Shown here piece by piece: positions 52,932 to 61,297 of a stretch of DNA of 64,000 nucleotides. The translations under genes were made by a program, and so were the position numbers. Each line of letters starts with the position of its first letter. Positions within the stretch are counted from its first letter, which is position 1. Under the pieces are notes generated by a model, which made no database searches, was not told where the DNA came from, and worked only from the letters and a program-made list of their open reading frames with translations. The stretch is taken from assembly GCF_002764115.1 (NCBI RefSeq), contig NZ_CP017940.1, positions 3,570,501 through 3,634,500 on the forward strand, given 5' to 3'. This DNA is from Phyllobacterium zundukense (GTDB taxonomy: Bacteria; Pseudomonadota; Alphaproteobacteria; Rhizobiales; Rhizobiaceae).

Positions 52932-54032
52932 TTATGATCTATACGACGGATGCCAGAACGTGACAGCCCGTTCGACAAGGGTAATCAGTCCATAGGACAG
53001 TGAACCGGCAAGCGCTGCGACAAAGATCTCAGCCCAGACCATGTCGACATTCATGCGTCCGACCTCGGCCGATATGCGAAAGCCCATGCCAACGATGGGC
53101 GAGCCGAAGAACTCGGCGACGATGGCACCGATCAGCGCCAGCGTCGAATTGATCTTCAGCGCATTGAAGATGAACGGCATTGCCGCGGGCAGCCGCAGCT
53201 TCAGCAGCGTCTGGCCGTAACTCGAGCCATAGGTGCGCATCAGATCGCGCTCCATCGCTCCCGATGCGGCAAGCCCCGCCACCGTGTTCACCAGCATGGG
53301 GAAGAACGTCATGATGACCACCACAGCGGCTTTCGATTCCCAGTAGGAGCCGAACCACATGACCATGATCGGGGCGATACCGACGACGGGGAGCGCAGCA
53401 ACGAGATTGCCGATCGGGAGCAGGCCCTTGCGCAGAAAGGGCACGCGGTCGACGATGATCGCCGCCAGAAAGCCGGAGCCGCAGCCGATGACATAACCGG
53501 CAATCGCGGCCTTCAGGAAGGTTTGCTGGAAGTCCGCCCACAGCGTCGGCACCGACGACGCGATGCGCGATGCAATCATAGAAGGCGGCGGCAGGAGGAT
53601 TGTCGGGACGCAGAAGCCGCGCACGACGATTTCCCACAGGATCAAGAGCCATGCCCCGAACAGCACGGGCAGAGCGAGATTGACCAGGCGTTGTGCGTCG
53701 GGGGAGGCCAGTCTCAGTGCGGCAAGTCTTTGCACGCTGAGCCAGGCCAGAAGCCACGCGGCGACCACAAGACACCAGTAGCCAATCGCAGGGCCGGTTA
53801 TCGTAAAGGAGCCAAGCAGGCCTATCAGGCAGAACGCTGCGGTGTGAACCAGCACAAGCAGGGCGACCAATGACGTATTTGAAGCTGGCACAAACAACGC
53901 CACAGCCGCCGCAGCAAAGAGAATGGCGGGTGCGGAAAAGAAGAAGAGCCCGGGCACGTCGGCGCCTGTCGGCAGTACCAGGGAAGCCGCTGCGAGGATG
54001 AAGGCGATGATTGCAAGGGGTGAGCGCTTCAT
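52932..54032 (-). CDS. ABC transporter permease, TauC/SsuC type
   Basis: A 366-residue permease. The N-terminal third has extra hydrophobic helices not usual for this family (about residues 1-95); the C-terminal 250 residues are a standard permease domain with the loop Glu-Arg-Asp-Leu-Met-Arg-Thr-Tyr-Gly-Ser-Ser. It overlaps the upstream permease gene by four bases and lies 27 bases before the binding-protein gene. It pairs with that permease as a heterodimer. Confidence 0.87.
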   Translation of the reverse strand: MKRSPLAIIAFILAAASLVLPTGADVPGLFFFSAPAILFAAAAVALFVPASNTSLVALLVLVHTAAFCLIGLLGSFTITGPAIGYWCLVVAAWLLAWLSVQRLAALRLASPDAQRLVNLALPVLFGAWLLILWEIVVRGFCVPTILLPPPSMIASRIASSVPTLWADFQQTFLKAAIAGYVIGCGSGFLAAIIVDRVPFLRKGLLPIGNLVAALPVVGIAPIMVMWFGSYWESKAAVVVIMTFFPMLVNTVAGLAASGAMERDLMRTYGSSYGQTLLKLRLPAAMPFIFNALKINSTLALIGAIVAEFFGSPIVGMGFRISAEVGRMNVDMVWAEIFVAALAGSLSYGLITLVERAVTFWHPSYRS

Positions 54033-54904
54033 GGCCGCACTCCCATGCGCCGGTTGACCATGTTGGCTATCAACCCGATCAGGCTGACGAGAACAGCCGC
54101 CATCAAGGCCGCCGCAATCAGTGCCGCCCAGATCTGCACAGTCTGGCCATAATAGGAACCGGCGAGCAGACGCGCGCCAATGCCCGCCACAGCGCCTGTC
54201 GGCAATTCACCGACAATGGCGCCGACAAGGCTGATGGCAACAGCGATCTTCATGGAGGTGAAGAGATAGGGCATGGATGCCGGCCAGCGCAGCTTCCATA
54301 ACACCTGTGCCTTCGAGGCATTATAGGTGCGCATCAGATCGAGCTGCATGATCTCCGGCGAGCGCAGGCCCTTCACCATGCCGACGGCGACGGGGAAGAA
54401 CGACAGATAGGTCGAGATCATCGCCTTGGGCAGGAGCCCGGTGATGTTGACCGTGTTGAGCACCACGATGATCATCGGCGCGATGGCAAGAATCGGCACG
54501 GTCTGCGAGGTGATGATCCACGGCATAAGGCTCTTGTCGAGCGTGCGCGAATGAACGATGGCGATCGCCAGCAAAACGCCCAGAAGCGTACCGAGGCCAA
54601 AGCCAAGCAGCGTCGAGGAGAGTGTCACCCAGCCGTGGTAGACAAGACTGCGCTTCGACGTGGGGCTGATATCGAAGACGGTCTTGCGTATCTCCGCCGC
54701 GACCTGGTGCGGAGCAGGCAGGACCGGACGCTCCTGCGCCATGGTATTGGCGATCAAATGGCGCGTCGAAATCGTCGTGTTGGCACGCGCCGCCTGATCG
54801 CGTTCGAAAGGTGCATTGAGAATGACGGCGAAGACATACCAGAGCCCAATAATTGCAAGGAGAACGGTGCCCACCGGAATGACGTTGTTGCGGATGAAGT
54901 TCAT
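54029..54904 (-). CDS. ABC transporter permease, TauC/SsuC type
   Basis: A 291-residue permease with six helices and the family loop Gln-Leu-Asp-Leu-Met-Arg-Thr-Tyr-Asn-Ala-Ser (about 193-203), matching the loop of its partner. Its start overlaps the stop of the acetyltransferase gene by four bases (ATGA), so the acetyltransferase is truly part of the operon. Confidence 0.87.
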   Translation of the reverse strand: MNFIRNNVIPVGTVLLAIIGLWYVFAVILNAPFERDQAARANTTISTRHLIANTMAQERPVLPAPHQVAAEIRKTVFDISPTSKRSLVYHGWVTLSSTLLGFGLGTLLGVLLAIAIVHSRTLDKSLMPWIITSQTVPILAIAPMIIVVLNTVNITGLLPKAMISTYLSFFPVAVGMVKGLRSPEIMQLDLMRTYNASKAQVLWKLRWPASMPYLFTSMKIAVAISLVGAIVGELPTGAVAGIGARLLAGSYYGQTVQIWAALIAAALMAAVLVSLIGLIANMVNRRMGVRP

Positions 54905-55359
54905 GGCTCCACCTCAGCGCTACCCGGTTGCCAGCGGTAGAGAATATCCGGCAGCTTCTCTTCATTGTCGCCGTCTGTTCGCCCAATTTCCTTGAATCCC
55001 TCGCGCTTATAGAACGCCTGCGCATCGCGGTTGGCGACGAATGTCCAGAGTTCAACCGGCCCATCGGCTTCATGTTTCGCGTGATCGAGCAGCGCTTTGC
55101 CAACACCCCTGTGGCGATGATCGCCATGCACGTAGAGCGCACTCACAGTATTGTCCGGGGACAGGGCGATCATGCCGGCGATGTGATTGTCATTCTCGGC
55201 CACAAAGACCTGAAACCGCGAAAAGACGGTGTCGCGATAGAATTCGGCCACATCTCCCTTGGGGTGGACGCGCGGCATCCATTTCGTGGCATCAATCCAG
55301 GCGTTGACGATCTCCGCGCATTCGGACATGTCGCGCAGTTTGGCGGCACGGATGATCAT
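54901..55359 (-). CDS. GNAT-family N-acetyltransferase
   Basis: A 152-residue GNAT protein: Ile-Arg-Ala-Ala-Lys-Leu-Arg-Asp at the N-terminus, the beta-4 strand Val-Ser-Ala-Leu-Tyr-Val-His, and the acetyl-CoA loop His-Arg-His-Arg-Gly-Val-Gly-Lys-Ala-Leu-Leu (about 81-91), followed by Ala-Phe-Tyr-Lys-Arg-Glu-Gly-Phe. Start at 55359 gives the standard N-terminus; the frame to 55440 lies inside the ATPase gene. It sits between the ATPase and permease genes. The acceptor is unknown; an amine made from pyrimidine breakdown is one possibility. Confidence 0.85.
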   Translation of the reverse strand: MIIRAAKLRDMSECAEIVNAWIDATKWMPRVHPKGDVAEFYRDTVFSRFQVFVAENDNHIAGMIALSPDNTVSALYVHGDHRHRGVGKALLDHAKHEADGPVELWTFVANRDAQAFYKREGFKEIGRTDGDNEEKLPDILYRWQPGSAEVEP

Positions 55360-55378
55360 TCTGCGCCCCGCTCCGGCG

Positions 55379-56218
55379 TCATAGATGCGCCTCGTCGTAG
55401 GAATGACCGTGGCGCAGCCCCTCACGCACCCGGTGGGCAATCTCCAGAAACTTCGGCGTTTCGCGGATATCGAGCGTGCGTTCCGGGCCGAGATCGCAAT
55501 CGATGATCTCGTGAATCCGGCCGGGCCGCGGGCTCATGACCACGATCTTGGTGGAAAGGAACACCGCCTCCGGAATGGAGTGGGTGACAAAAATCACAGT
55601 CTTCTGCGTCTTCGCCCAAAGCTTCAGCAGTTCCTCATTGAGATGATCGCGGACAATCTCGTCGAGCGCGCCGAAGGGCTCGTCCATCAACAGCAAATCG
55701 GGGTCGAAGGAAAGCGCGCGGGCAATGGAGGCGCGCTGCTGCATGCCTCCGGACAATTGCCACGGAAACTTCTTCTCGAAACCGGAAAGATTGACCAGCT
55801 CCAGGTTCCTGGCAATGCGCTCCTTGCGCTCCGCCTTGGGCACACCCATCACTTCCAGCGGCAGGGAAATATTCCCGCCGATCGTGCGCCATGGATAGAG
55901 CGCGGCCGCCTGGAACACGTAGCCGTAGGCACGCTTCTGCCGCGCCTCGGAGGGTGTGATGCCATTGACGGAGATCGTGCCCGAGGTCGGCTGTTCGAGA
56001 TCGGCGATCACACGCAGCAGCGTGGTCTTGCCGCAGCCGGACGGGCCGATGAAGGAGACGAACTCGCCGCCATTGACCGAAAGATTGATATTGGCCAGAG
56101 CGTTGACCGGCCCATCATTGGTCTGGAAGACCAGCGATAGGTCCTTCACATCAATCACATTTTTCGGCGCCGCATCTGCCATCGTCTTCGCCTTGGGTCG
56201 GAGCGCGACGACTGTCAT
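55379..56218 (-). CDS. ABC transporter ATPase, TauB/SsuB type (predicted pyrimidine importer)
   Basis: A 279-residue ATPase with Walker A Gly-Pro-Ser-Gly-Cys-Gly-Lys-Thr (about 58-65), Leu-Ser-Gly-Gly-Met-Gln-Gln-Arg, Walker B Leu-Leu-Met-Asp-Glu-Pro-Phe-Gly-Ala-Leu-Asp and H-loop Thr-His-Ser, all intact. The Pro-Phe-Gly-Ala-Leu-Asp run is typical of nitrate/taurine/sulfonate-type importers. It shares one base with the hydA stop (TGATG), tying transport to catabolism. Confidence 0.9.
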   Translation of the reverse strand: MTVVALRPKAKTMADAAPKNVIDVKDLSLVFQTNDGPVNALANINLSVNGGEFVSFIGPSGCGKTTLLRVIADLEQPTSGTISVNGITPSEARQKRAYGYVFQAAALYPWRTIGGNISLPLEVMGVPKAERKERIARNLELVNLSGFEKKFPWQLSGGMQQRASIARALSFDPDLLLMDEPFGALDEIVRDHLNEELLKLWAKTQKTVIFVTHSIPEAVFLSTKIVVMSPRPGRIHEIIDCDLGPERTLDIRETPKFLEIAHRVREGLRHGHSYDEAHL

Positions 56219-57672
56219 CAGACGCCTGCCGGAATATTCTTCGGATCGCGCTCTACTCTACGCGGTGCCGTCAATTCCTTCCAAGTGGAAAGTGCACGAT
56301 TTGCCGGCGCATTGGCTTCGCGTTCGACAAAGCGGCCACTGCCCGTCGGCGCCAGCACCTCGCCATCCTTGAAAGCGATCTGGCCGCGTGACAGGGTCAT
56401 GCGCGGCAGGCCGGTTACTTCGATACCCTCGAAGACATTGTAGTCGATGGCGGATTTCTGCGTCTTGGCCGAAATAACCTTCGATGCGTTCGGATCCCAG
56501 ATGACGATATCCGCATCGGAACCCGGGAGGATCGCCCCCTTGCGCGGGTAGATATTGAGAATGCGGGCAATATTGGTGGAGGTGACTGCTACGAACTCAT
56601 TCGGCGTCAGGCGGCCGGTACGCACACCCTTGGTCCATAGCACCGGCAAGCGATCCTCAAGCCCGCCCGTACCATTCGGGATCTTGGTGAAATCGCCGAC
56701 GCCGAAACGCTTTTGCTGCGTGGTGAAGGCGCAATGGTCGGTGGCGACGACCTGCAGGCTGCCCGAGGCAAGGCCGGCCCACAGACCATCCTGATGGATC
56801 TTGTCGCGGAAGGGCGGCGACATCACCCGGCGTGCCGCATAGTCCCAGTCCTCGTTCTTGTATTCGCTCTCATCGAGCGTCAGGTGCTGGACCAGCGGCT
56901 CGCCATAGACCCGCATGCCCTTTGCCCTGGCACGGCGAATGGCTTCATGCGCCTGTTCGCAGGAGACATGCACGATGTAGAGCGGCACCCCCGCCTGGTC
57001 GGCGATCATGATGGCGCGGTTGGCCGCCTCGCCTTCGACTTCCGGCGGGCGCGAATAGCCATGGGCTTCCGGACCGGTATTGCCTTCAGCCAAGAGCTTC
57101 TGCTGGAGATGCGCAACGACATCGCCATTCTCAGCGTGCACCAGCGGCATGGCGCCGATCTCGGCGCAGCGCATGAACGAGGCGAACATCTCGTCATCAT
57201 CCACCATAAGCGCGCCCTTATAGGCCATGAAGTGCTTGAAGGTGTTGATGCCGCGCTCGACCACTTTCGGCATCTCGTCAAAAACCTGCTTGTTCCAGCT
57301 GGTGATCGCCATGTGGAAGGAATAGTCGGTGCGAGCCTTGCCCGCCTTCTGGAACCAGTCCTGCAGGGCAACGAGCAGGCCATCGGCGCCTGGCAGAACG
57401 AAGTCGACCACCATGGTCGTGCCGCCCGCGAGAGCGGCAGCCGTGCCCGTATCGAAATCGTCGGAGGAATGGGTGCCCATGAAAGGCATCTCGAGATGGG
57501 TATGCGGATCTATGCCCCCCGGCATCAGATAGCAGCCCGTCGCGTCGATAGTCTCATCGCCGGAAAGATCAGCACCGATGGCGGCGATGGTTTCGCCGTC
57601 GATCAGAACATCCGCCTTGTAGGTGCGGTCGGCGGCGATGATGGTGCCGCCCTTGATCACTTTCGTAGCCAT
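56218..57672 (-). CDS. hydA: dihydropyrimidinase (hydantoinase)
   Basis: A 484-residue cyclic amidohydrolase. Metal ligands are visible: His57 and His59 (Ile-Asp-Pro-His-Thr-His-Leu-Glu), the Lys152 that is normally carboxylated (Met-Ala-Tyr-Lys-Gly-Ala), His179-type (Val-His-Ala-Glu-Asn-Gly-Asp), a His in Val-His-Val-Ser-Cys-Glu-Gln and the Asp of Ala-Thr-Asp-His-Cys-Ala-Phe. It opens dihydrouracil or dihydrothymine to N-carbamoyl-beta-alanine or its 2-methyl form, the second step of the reductive pathway. A 161-base gap holding a palindromic repeat separates it from the preceding amidohydrolase gene. Confidence 0.92.
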   Translation of the reverse strand: MATKVIKGGTIIAADRTYKADVLIDGETIAAIGADLSGDETIDATGCYLMPGGIDPHTHLEMPFMGTHSSDDFDTGTAAALAGGTTMVVDFVLPGADGLLVALQDWFQKAGKARTDYSFHMAITSWNKQVFDEMPKVVERGINTFKHFMAYKGALMVDDDEMFASFMRCAEIGAMPLVHAENGDVVAHLQQKLLAEGNTGPEAHGYSRPPEVEGEAANRAIMIADQAGVPLYIVHVSCEQAHEAIRRARAKGMRVYGEPLVQHLTLDESEYKNEDWDYAARRVMSPPFRDKIHQDGLWAGLASGSLQVVATDHCAFTTQQKRFGVGDFTKIPNGTGGLEDRLPVLWTKGVRTGRLTPNEFVAVTSTNIARILNIYPRKGAILPGSDADIVIWDPNASKVISAKTQKSAIDYNVFEGIEVTGLPRMTLSRGQIAFKDGEVLAPTGSGRFVEREANAPANRALSTWKELTAPRRVERDPKNIPAGV

Positions 57673-57695
57673 ATGTCCGTTCCCCTTTTTGGTCT

Positions 57696-57830
57696 CCCCT
57701 TACCCTCCCACTTGTGGGGAGGGGTATTTTGAAACCCAGTCTTGCTATGGCGTTGATCTCTTCAGATTGTAGGGAAGACCCCTCCCCGGACCTTCGCTCC
57801 GCCCCTCCCCACAAGTGGGAGGGTAAGGGG
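57696..57830. repeat. 135-bp palindromic repeat element, 29-bp inverted ends
   Basis: The left arm at 57696-57724 and the right arm at 57802-57830 are perfect 29-bp reverse complements (outer bases CCCCTTACCCTCCCAC), with each arm itself able to fold around ACTTGTG. The central 77 bases have no open frame. It is a non-coding MITE/BIME-like unit of the kind common in Rhizobiales. It sits in the gap between two catabolic genes read leftward and begins 3 bases beyond the stop codon of the upstream gene. Confidence 0.85.
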
Positions 57831-57833
57831 TCC

Positions 57834-59081
57834 TCACGCCACGATCTCCGCCGTCTCCAGAACCGCATGCAGCAGGACGTCTGCGCCCGCGGCAGCCCAT
57901 TCCTTCGAAATATCCTCATCCTCATTGTGGCTGAGCCCGTCGACGCATGGGCACATGACCATGGCGGTCGGCGCAACGCGATTGATCCAGCAGGCGTCAT
58001 GACCCGCACCTGAAACAATATTGCGGTGTGTGTAGCCCAGCCGTTCAGCGGCGCTACGAACGGCGGCCACGCAGCCTTCATTGAAGGTGACCGGGTCGAA
58101 ATGACCGGCCTCTTCGATTGCAATCTCAAGGCCAAGCTCCTTGGCGATCCTTGGCGCCTTGTCCTCGATTTCCGCCTTCATAGCACTGAGCGTTGCAAGG
58201 TCTGGCGAGCGGATATCGACGGTGAAAACCACCTTGCCCGGAATGACGTTGCGCGAGTTCGGGTAGACATCCACGTGGCCGATCGCCCCGACGGCGCTTG
58301 GCTGATGCGCCATGGCGACGGTGTGGACGAGCTCGGTGATCCGCGCCATGCCGAGCCCGGCGTTCTTGCGCATTGGCATCGGCGTCGAACCGGTATGGCT
58401 TTCCTTGCCCGTCAGTGTGATCTGCAGCCACCACAGGCCCTGGCCATGGGTGACGACGCCGATATCCTTGCCTTCGGCTTCGAGGATAGGACCTTGCTCG
58501 ATGTGCAGCTCGAACAGCGCATGCATCTTGCGCGCTCCAACCTGCTCATCACCCTTCCAGCCGATACGCTCCAGTTCGTCGCCGAACTTCTTGCCCTTGG
58601 CGTCTACCCGGTCGTAGGCCCAATCCTGTTCGTGGATGCCGGCAAAAACACCGGAGGCCAGCATCGCCGGTGCAAAGCGCGTGCCTTCCTCATTGGTCCA
58701 GTTGACCACGACGATGGGATGCTTGGTCTGGATGTTGAGGTCGTTCAGCGTACGGATCAGTTCGAGCCCGCCAAGGACGCCGAGGACGCCGTCATACTTG
58801 CCGCCGGTCGGCTGCGTATCGAGATGGCTGCCGACATAGACAGGCAGTGCATCCGGGTCTGTCCCCTTGCGGGTAAAGAACATGTTGCCCATGGTGTCGA
58901 CGCCCATGGAGAGGCCCGCCTTTTCGCACCAGGACTGGAACAGGCGGCGGCCTTCGCCGTCTTCATCGGTCAGCGTCTGGCGGTTGTTGCCGCCGCGCAC
59001 GCCCGGCCCGATCTTCGCCATCTCCATCAGGCTGTCCCAGAGACGGTCGCCGTTGATCCTGAGATTTCCCGTGAGCGTCAT
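57834..59081 (-). CDS. Zn-dependent amidohydrolase, predicted N-carbamoyl-beta-alanine amidohydrolase
   Basis: A 415-residue M20-like amidase (beta-ureidopropionase / hyuC type). Bimetal ligands: His in Gly-Ser-His-Leu-Asp-Thr-Gln-Pro (about 85-92), Asp in Lys-Tyr-Asp-Gly-Val-Leu-Gly, Glu-Glu in Asn-Glu-Glu-Gly, and His in Glu-Leu-His-Ile-Glu-Gln-Gly-Pro; dimerisation-domain motif Gly-Lys-Glu-Ser-His-Thr-Gly-Ser-Thr-Pro. It releases ammonia and CO2 to give beta-alanine or beta-aminoisobutyrate, step three of the pathway. The ATG at 59081 has AAGG 7 bases upstream; a TTG at 59096 is less likely. Confidence 0.88.
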   Translation of the reverse strand: MTLTGNLRINGDRLWDSLMEMAKIGPGVRGGNNRQTLTDEDGEGRRLFQSWCEKAGLSMGVDTMGNMFFTRKGTDPDALPVYVGSHLDTQPTGGKYDGVLGVLGGLELIRTLNDLNIQTKHPIVVVNWTNEEGTRFAPAMLASGVFAGIHEQDWAYDRVDAKGKKFGDELERIGWKGDEQVGARKMHALFELHIEQGPILEAEGKDIGVVTHGQGLWWLQITLTGKESHTGSTPMPMRKNAGLGMARITELVHTVAMAHQPSAVGAIGHVDVYPNSRNVIPGKVVFTVDIRSPDLATLSAMKAEIEDKAPRIAKELGLEIAIEEAGHFDPVTFNEGCVAAVRSAAERLGYTHRNIVSGAGHDACWINRVAPTAMVMCPCVDGLSHNEDEDISKEWAAAGADVLLHAVLETAEIVA

Positions 59082-59097
59082 GTTAGCGCCTTTCAAC

Positions 59098-60423
59098 TTA
59101 TGCGAGGTTCTTCAGAACGTCGGCCAGCGTATCAAAAAGGTGCTCGATCTGGCCCTTGCTGATGATGAGCGGCGGCGATAGCGCGATGATATCGCCGGTC
59201 GTGCGGATGAGCACACCTTTTTCATAGGCATCGAGAAAGGCCTGGAACGCGCGTTTGGTCGGTGCGCCGTCGATCGGCTGCAGTTCAATGGCACCTATCA
59301 GGCCGAGATTGCGGATGTCGATGACATGCGGCAGGCCCTTGAGCGCGTGGAGTGCATCGGCCCAGTAGTCCGAAAGCTCGGCGGCTCTGGTCATCAGGCC
59401 TTCGTCTTCATAGGTATCGAGCGTTGCCAGCGCCGCGGCGCAGGCGATCGGATGGCCCGAATAAGTATAGCCGTGGAACAGCTCGATCATGTTTTCCGGA
59501 CCGGTCATGAACGCTTCATAGATATCCTTCGTAGCGAAGACCGCGCCCATGGGGATCACGCCGCTGGTGATGCCCTTGGCCGTGGTGACGAGATCGGGAA
59601 TGACGCCGAAATAATCGACCGCAAAGGGTGTGCCAAGACGACCGAAACCGGTGATGACCTCGTCGAAGATCAGCAAAATGTCGTGCTTGGTGCAGATCTC
59701 GCGCAGGCGCGTCAGGTAACCCTTCGGCGGGATGAGCACGCCGGTCGATCCAGCCACCGGCTCGACGATGACCGCAGCGATGTTGGAGGCATCGTGCAGG
59801 GCGATGACCTTCTCCAGATCGTCGGCGAACTCGACGCCATATTCCGGTTCGCCGCGCGTGAATGCGTTGCGCGCCGGATCGTGCGTATGGCGAATGTGAT
59901 CGATGCCGCCAAGCGCATTGCCGAAAGTCTTGCGATTGCCGGAAATGCCACCGACGGAAATGCCGCCGAAGCCGACGCCGTGATAGCCGCGCTCACGGCC
60001 GATCAGCTTGGTCTTGGTGCCGTTACCCTTGGCGCGGTGATAGGCAAGCGCAATCTTCAGCGCCGTGTCGACCGATTCCGAACCGGAATTGGTGAAGAAT
60101 ACATGGTCGATCGGCGATGGCAGCATGGCAGCAAGCCGGGCGGCAAGCTCGAATACTTTGGGATGGCCCATCTGGAAGGCGGGCGCGTAGTCGAGTTCGG
60201 CAACCTGCTTCTGCACGGCCTCGACAATCTTCGGGCGGGCGTGACCGGCGTTGCAGCACCAGAGTCCAGCGGTGCCATCGAGGATCTCGCGGCCATCATG
60301 CGACTTGAAATGCATGTCCTTGGCGCTGACCAGGAGACGGGGATTCTGCTTGAACTGCCGGTTAGCCGTGAACGGCATCCAGAACGCGTCGAGATTGTTG
60401 GTCCCCAATGCCGATTTCGACAT
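59098..60423 (-). CDS. class III aminotransferase, predicted beta-alanine/omega-amino acid:pyruvate aminotransferase
   Basis: A 441-residue PLP enzyme. The N-terminus (Leu-Asp-Ala-Phe-Trp-Met-Pro-Phe-Thr-Ala-Asn-Arg-Gln-Phe-Lys) and the PLP lysine in Thr-Thr-Ala-Lys-Gly-Ile-Thr-Ser-Gly, with Asp in Ile-Phe-Asp-Glu-Val-Ile-Thr-Gly-Phe-Gly-Arg, match omega-amino acid:pyruvate aminotransferases. It would convert beta-alanine to malonate semialdehyde. AGGAGG precedes the ATG at 60423; the long upstream extension crosses the promoter. It is the first gene after the RutR-type box, so its promoter likely drives several catabolic genes. Confidence 0.9.
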   Translation of the reverse strand: MSKSALGTNNLDAFWMPFTANRQFKQNPRLLVSAKDMHFKSHDGREILDGTAGLWCCNAGHARPKIVEAVQKQVAELDYAPAFQMGHPKVFELAARLAAMLPSPIDHVFFTNSGSESVDTALKIALAYHRAKGNGTKTKLIGRERGYHGVGFGGISVGGISGNRKTFGNALGGIDHIRHTHDPARNAFTRGEPEYGVEFADDLEKVIALHDASNIAAVIVEPVAGSTGVLIPPKGYLTRLREICTKHDILLIFDEVITGFGRLGTPFAVDYFGVIPDLVTTAKGITSGVIPMGAVFATKDIYEAFMTGPENMIELFHGYTYSGHPIACAAALATLDTYEDEGLMTRAAELSDYWADALHALKGLPHVIDIRNLGLIGAIELQPIDGAPTKRAFQAFLDAYEKGVLIRTTGDIIALSPPLIISKGQIEHLFDTLADVLKNLA

Positions 60424-60502
60424 GTGACTAAGCCTCCTGATTGCGGATGTTACCGCTTGTTTTATGTTCCCGAATGATTGAACCTCTGGCACAATCAAAA
60501 AC

Positions 60503-60518
60503 TTGACTACTTGGTCAA
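60503..60518. promoter_or_regulatory. RutR-type operator
   Basis: TTGACTACTTGGTCAA differs at one position from the known E. coli RutR consensus TTGACCANNTGGTCAA. It lies 79 bases upstream of the aminotransferase start and 113 before the TetR-family gene start, in the shared divergent promoter region. Confidence 0.85.
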
Positions 60519-60631
60519 AATGCAGGCTAGAAGAGCATAGGAAAGCGGTCAAGCGCTTTGTAGGTTTTTCCGGTCGTTGCCGGCAGCGGCGGAATTGCCA
60601 TTTTGTCGCGGGCACAGGAGAGGTCGAGGGA

Positions 60632-61288
60632 ATGGCAAGGGCGGCGAAGAAGAAGGCGAACGAAACCCCGGAAAAGACAACCCGGATACAGGAGATCAAT
60701 CGTCGCCTCATTCTGGATGCGGCACTCGATGTTTTCTCCACCTACGGGTTTCGCGGCACCACGATCGACCAGATCGCCGACAAAGCCGGCATGTCCAAGC
60801 CGAACCTCCTCTATTATTTTCCGCGCAAGCAGAACATCTATGTGACGCTGCTTGAAGAGACGCTGGCGGAATGGCTGGCACCACTCGCCGAGATCGATCC
60901 AGAGGGCGATCCGATCGAGCAATTGCGCAAATACATCACGCTGAAGATCAACATGTCGGAGAGCCATCCGGAGGCATCGCGGTTGTTTGCCAACGAAGTG
61001 CTGCATGGTGCACCGGCGATCAGCGACTTTCTCTCCAAGCACCTGAAGCCGCTTGTGGATGAAAAGGCCGCTGTCATTCGCCGCTGGGTTGGCGAAGGCA
61101 AGCTTGCCCCGGTCGATCCTTACCACCTGATTTTCATGATCTGGGCAACAACGCAGCATTATGCGGATTTCGACGTGCAGGTGCGGGCGATCATGGGCAG
61201 CCAGGTTGGACGCCCCGGCTTTCGCGAGCAGACCGCACAGGCGGTGCTGAGCATTATTCTCAACGGCATCCGCCCGCGCGCTGTCTAA
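60632..61288 (+). CDS. rutR: TetR-family regulator, RutR-like
   Basis: A 218-residue TetR-family repressor: N-terminal helix-turn-helix (Ile-Leu-Asp-Ala-Ala-Leu-Asp-Val-Phe ... Thr-Ile-Asp-Gln-Ile-Ala-Asp-Lys-Ala-Gly-Met-Ser-Lys-Pro-Asn-Leu-Leu-Tyr-Tyr-Phe, about 26-63) and a C-terminal domain of the YcdC/RutR kind (Ser-Arg-Leu-Phe-Ala-Asn-Glu). RutR of E. coli is released from DNA by uracil or thymine. The start at 60632 has GAGGG upstream. It is divergent from the aminotransferase with a near-perfect RutR box between them, and convergent with preA. The symbol is given on the strength of site plus context. Confidence 0.85.
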   Translation: MARAAKKKANETPEKTTRIQEINRRLILDAALDVFSTYGFRGTTIDQIADKAGMSKPNLLYYFPRKQNIYVTLLEETLAEWLAPLAEIDPEGDPIEQLRKYITLKINMSESHPEASRLFANEVLHGAPAISDFLSKHLKPLVDEKAAVIRRWVGEGKLAPVDPYHLIFMIWATTQHYADFDVQVRAIMGSQVGRPGFREQTAQAVLSIILNGIRPRAV

Positions 61289-61297
61289 AAGAAAATC

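Noticed and set aside
56713..60477. Three long plus-strand frames opposite hydA, the amidohydrolase and the aminotransferase
   Set aside because: All mirror genes with intact catalytic motifs; they are antisense artefacts of GC-rich third positions.
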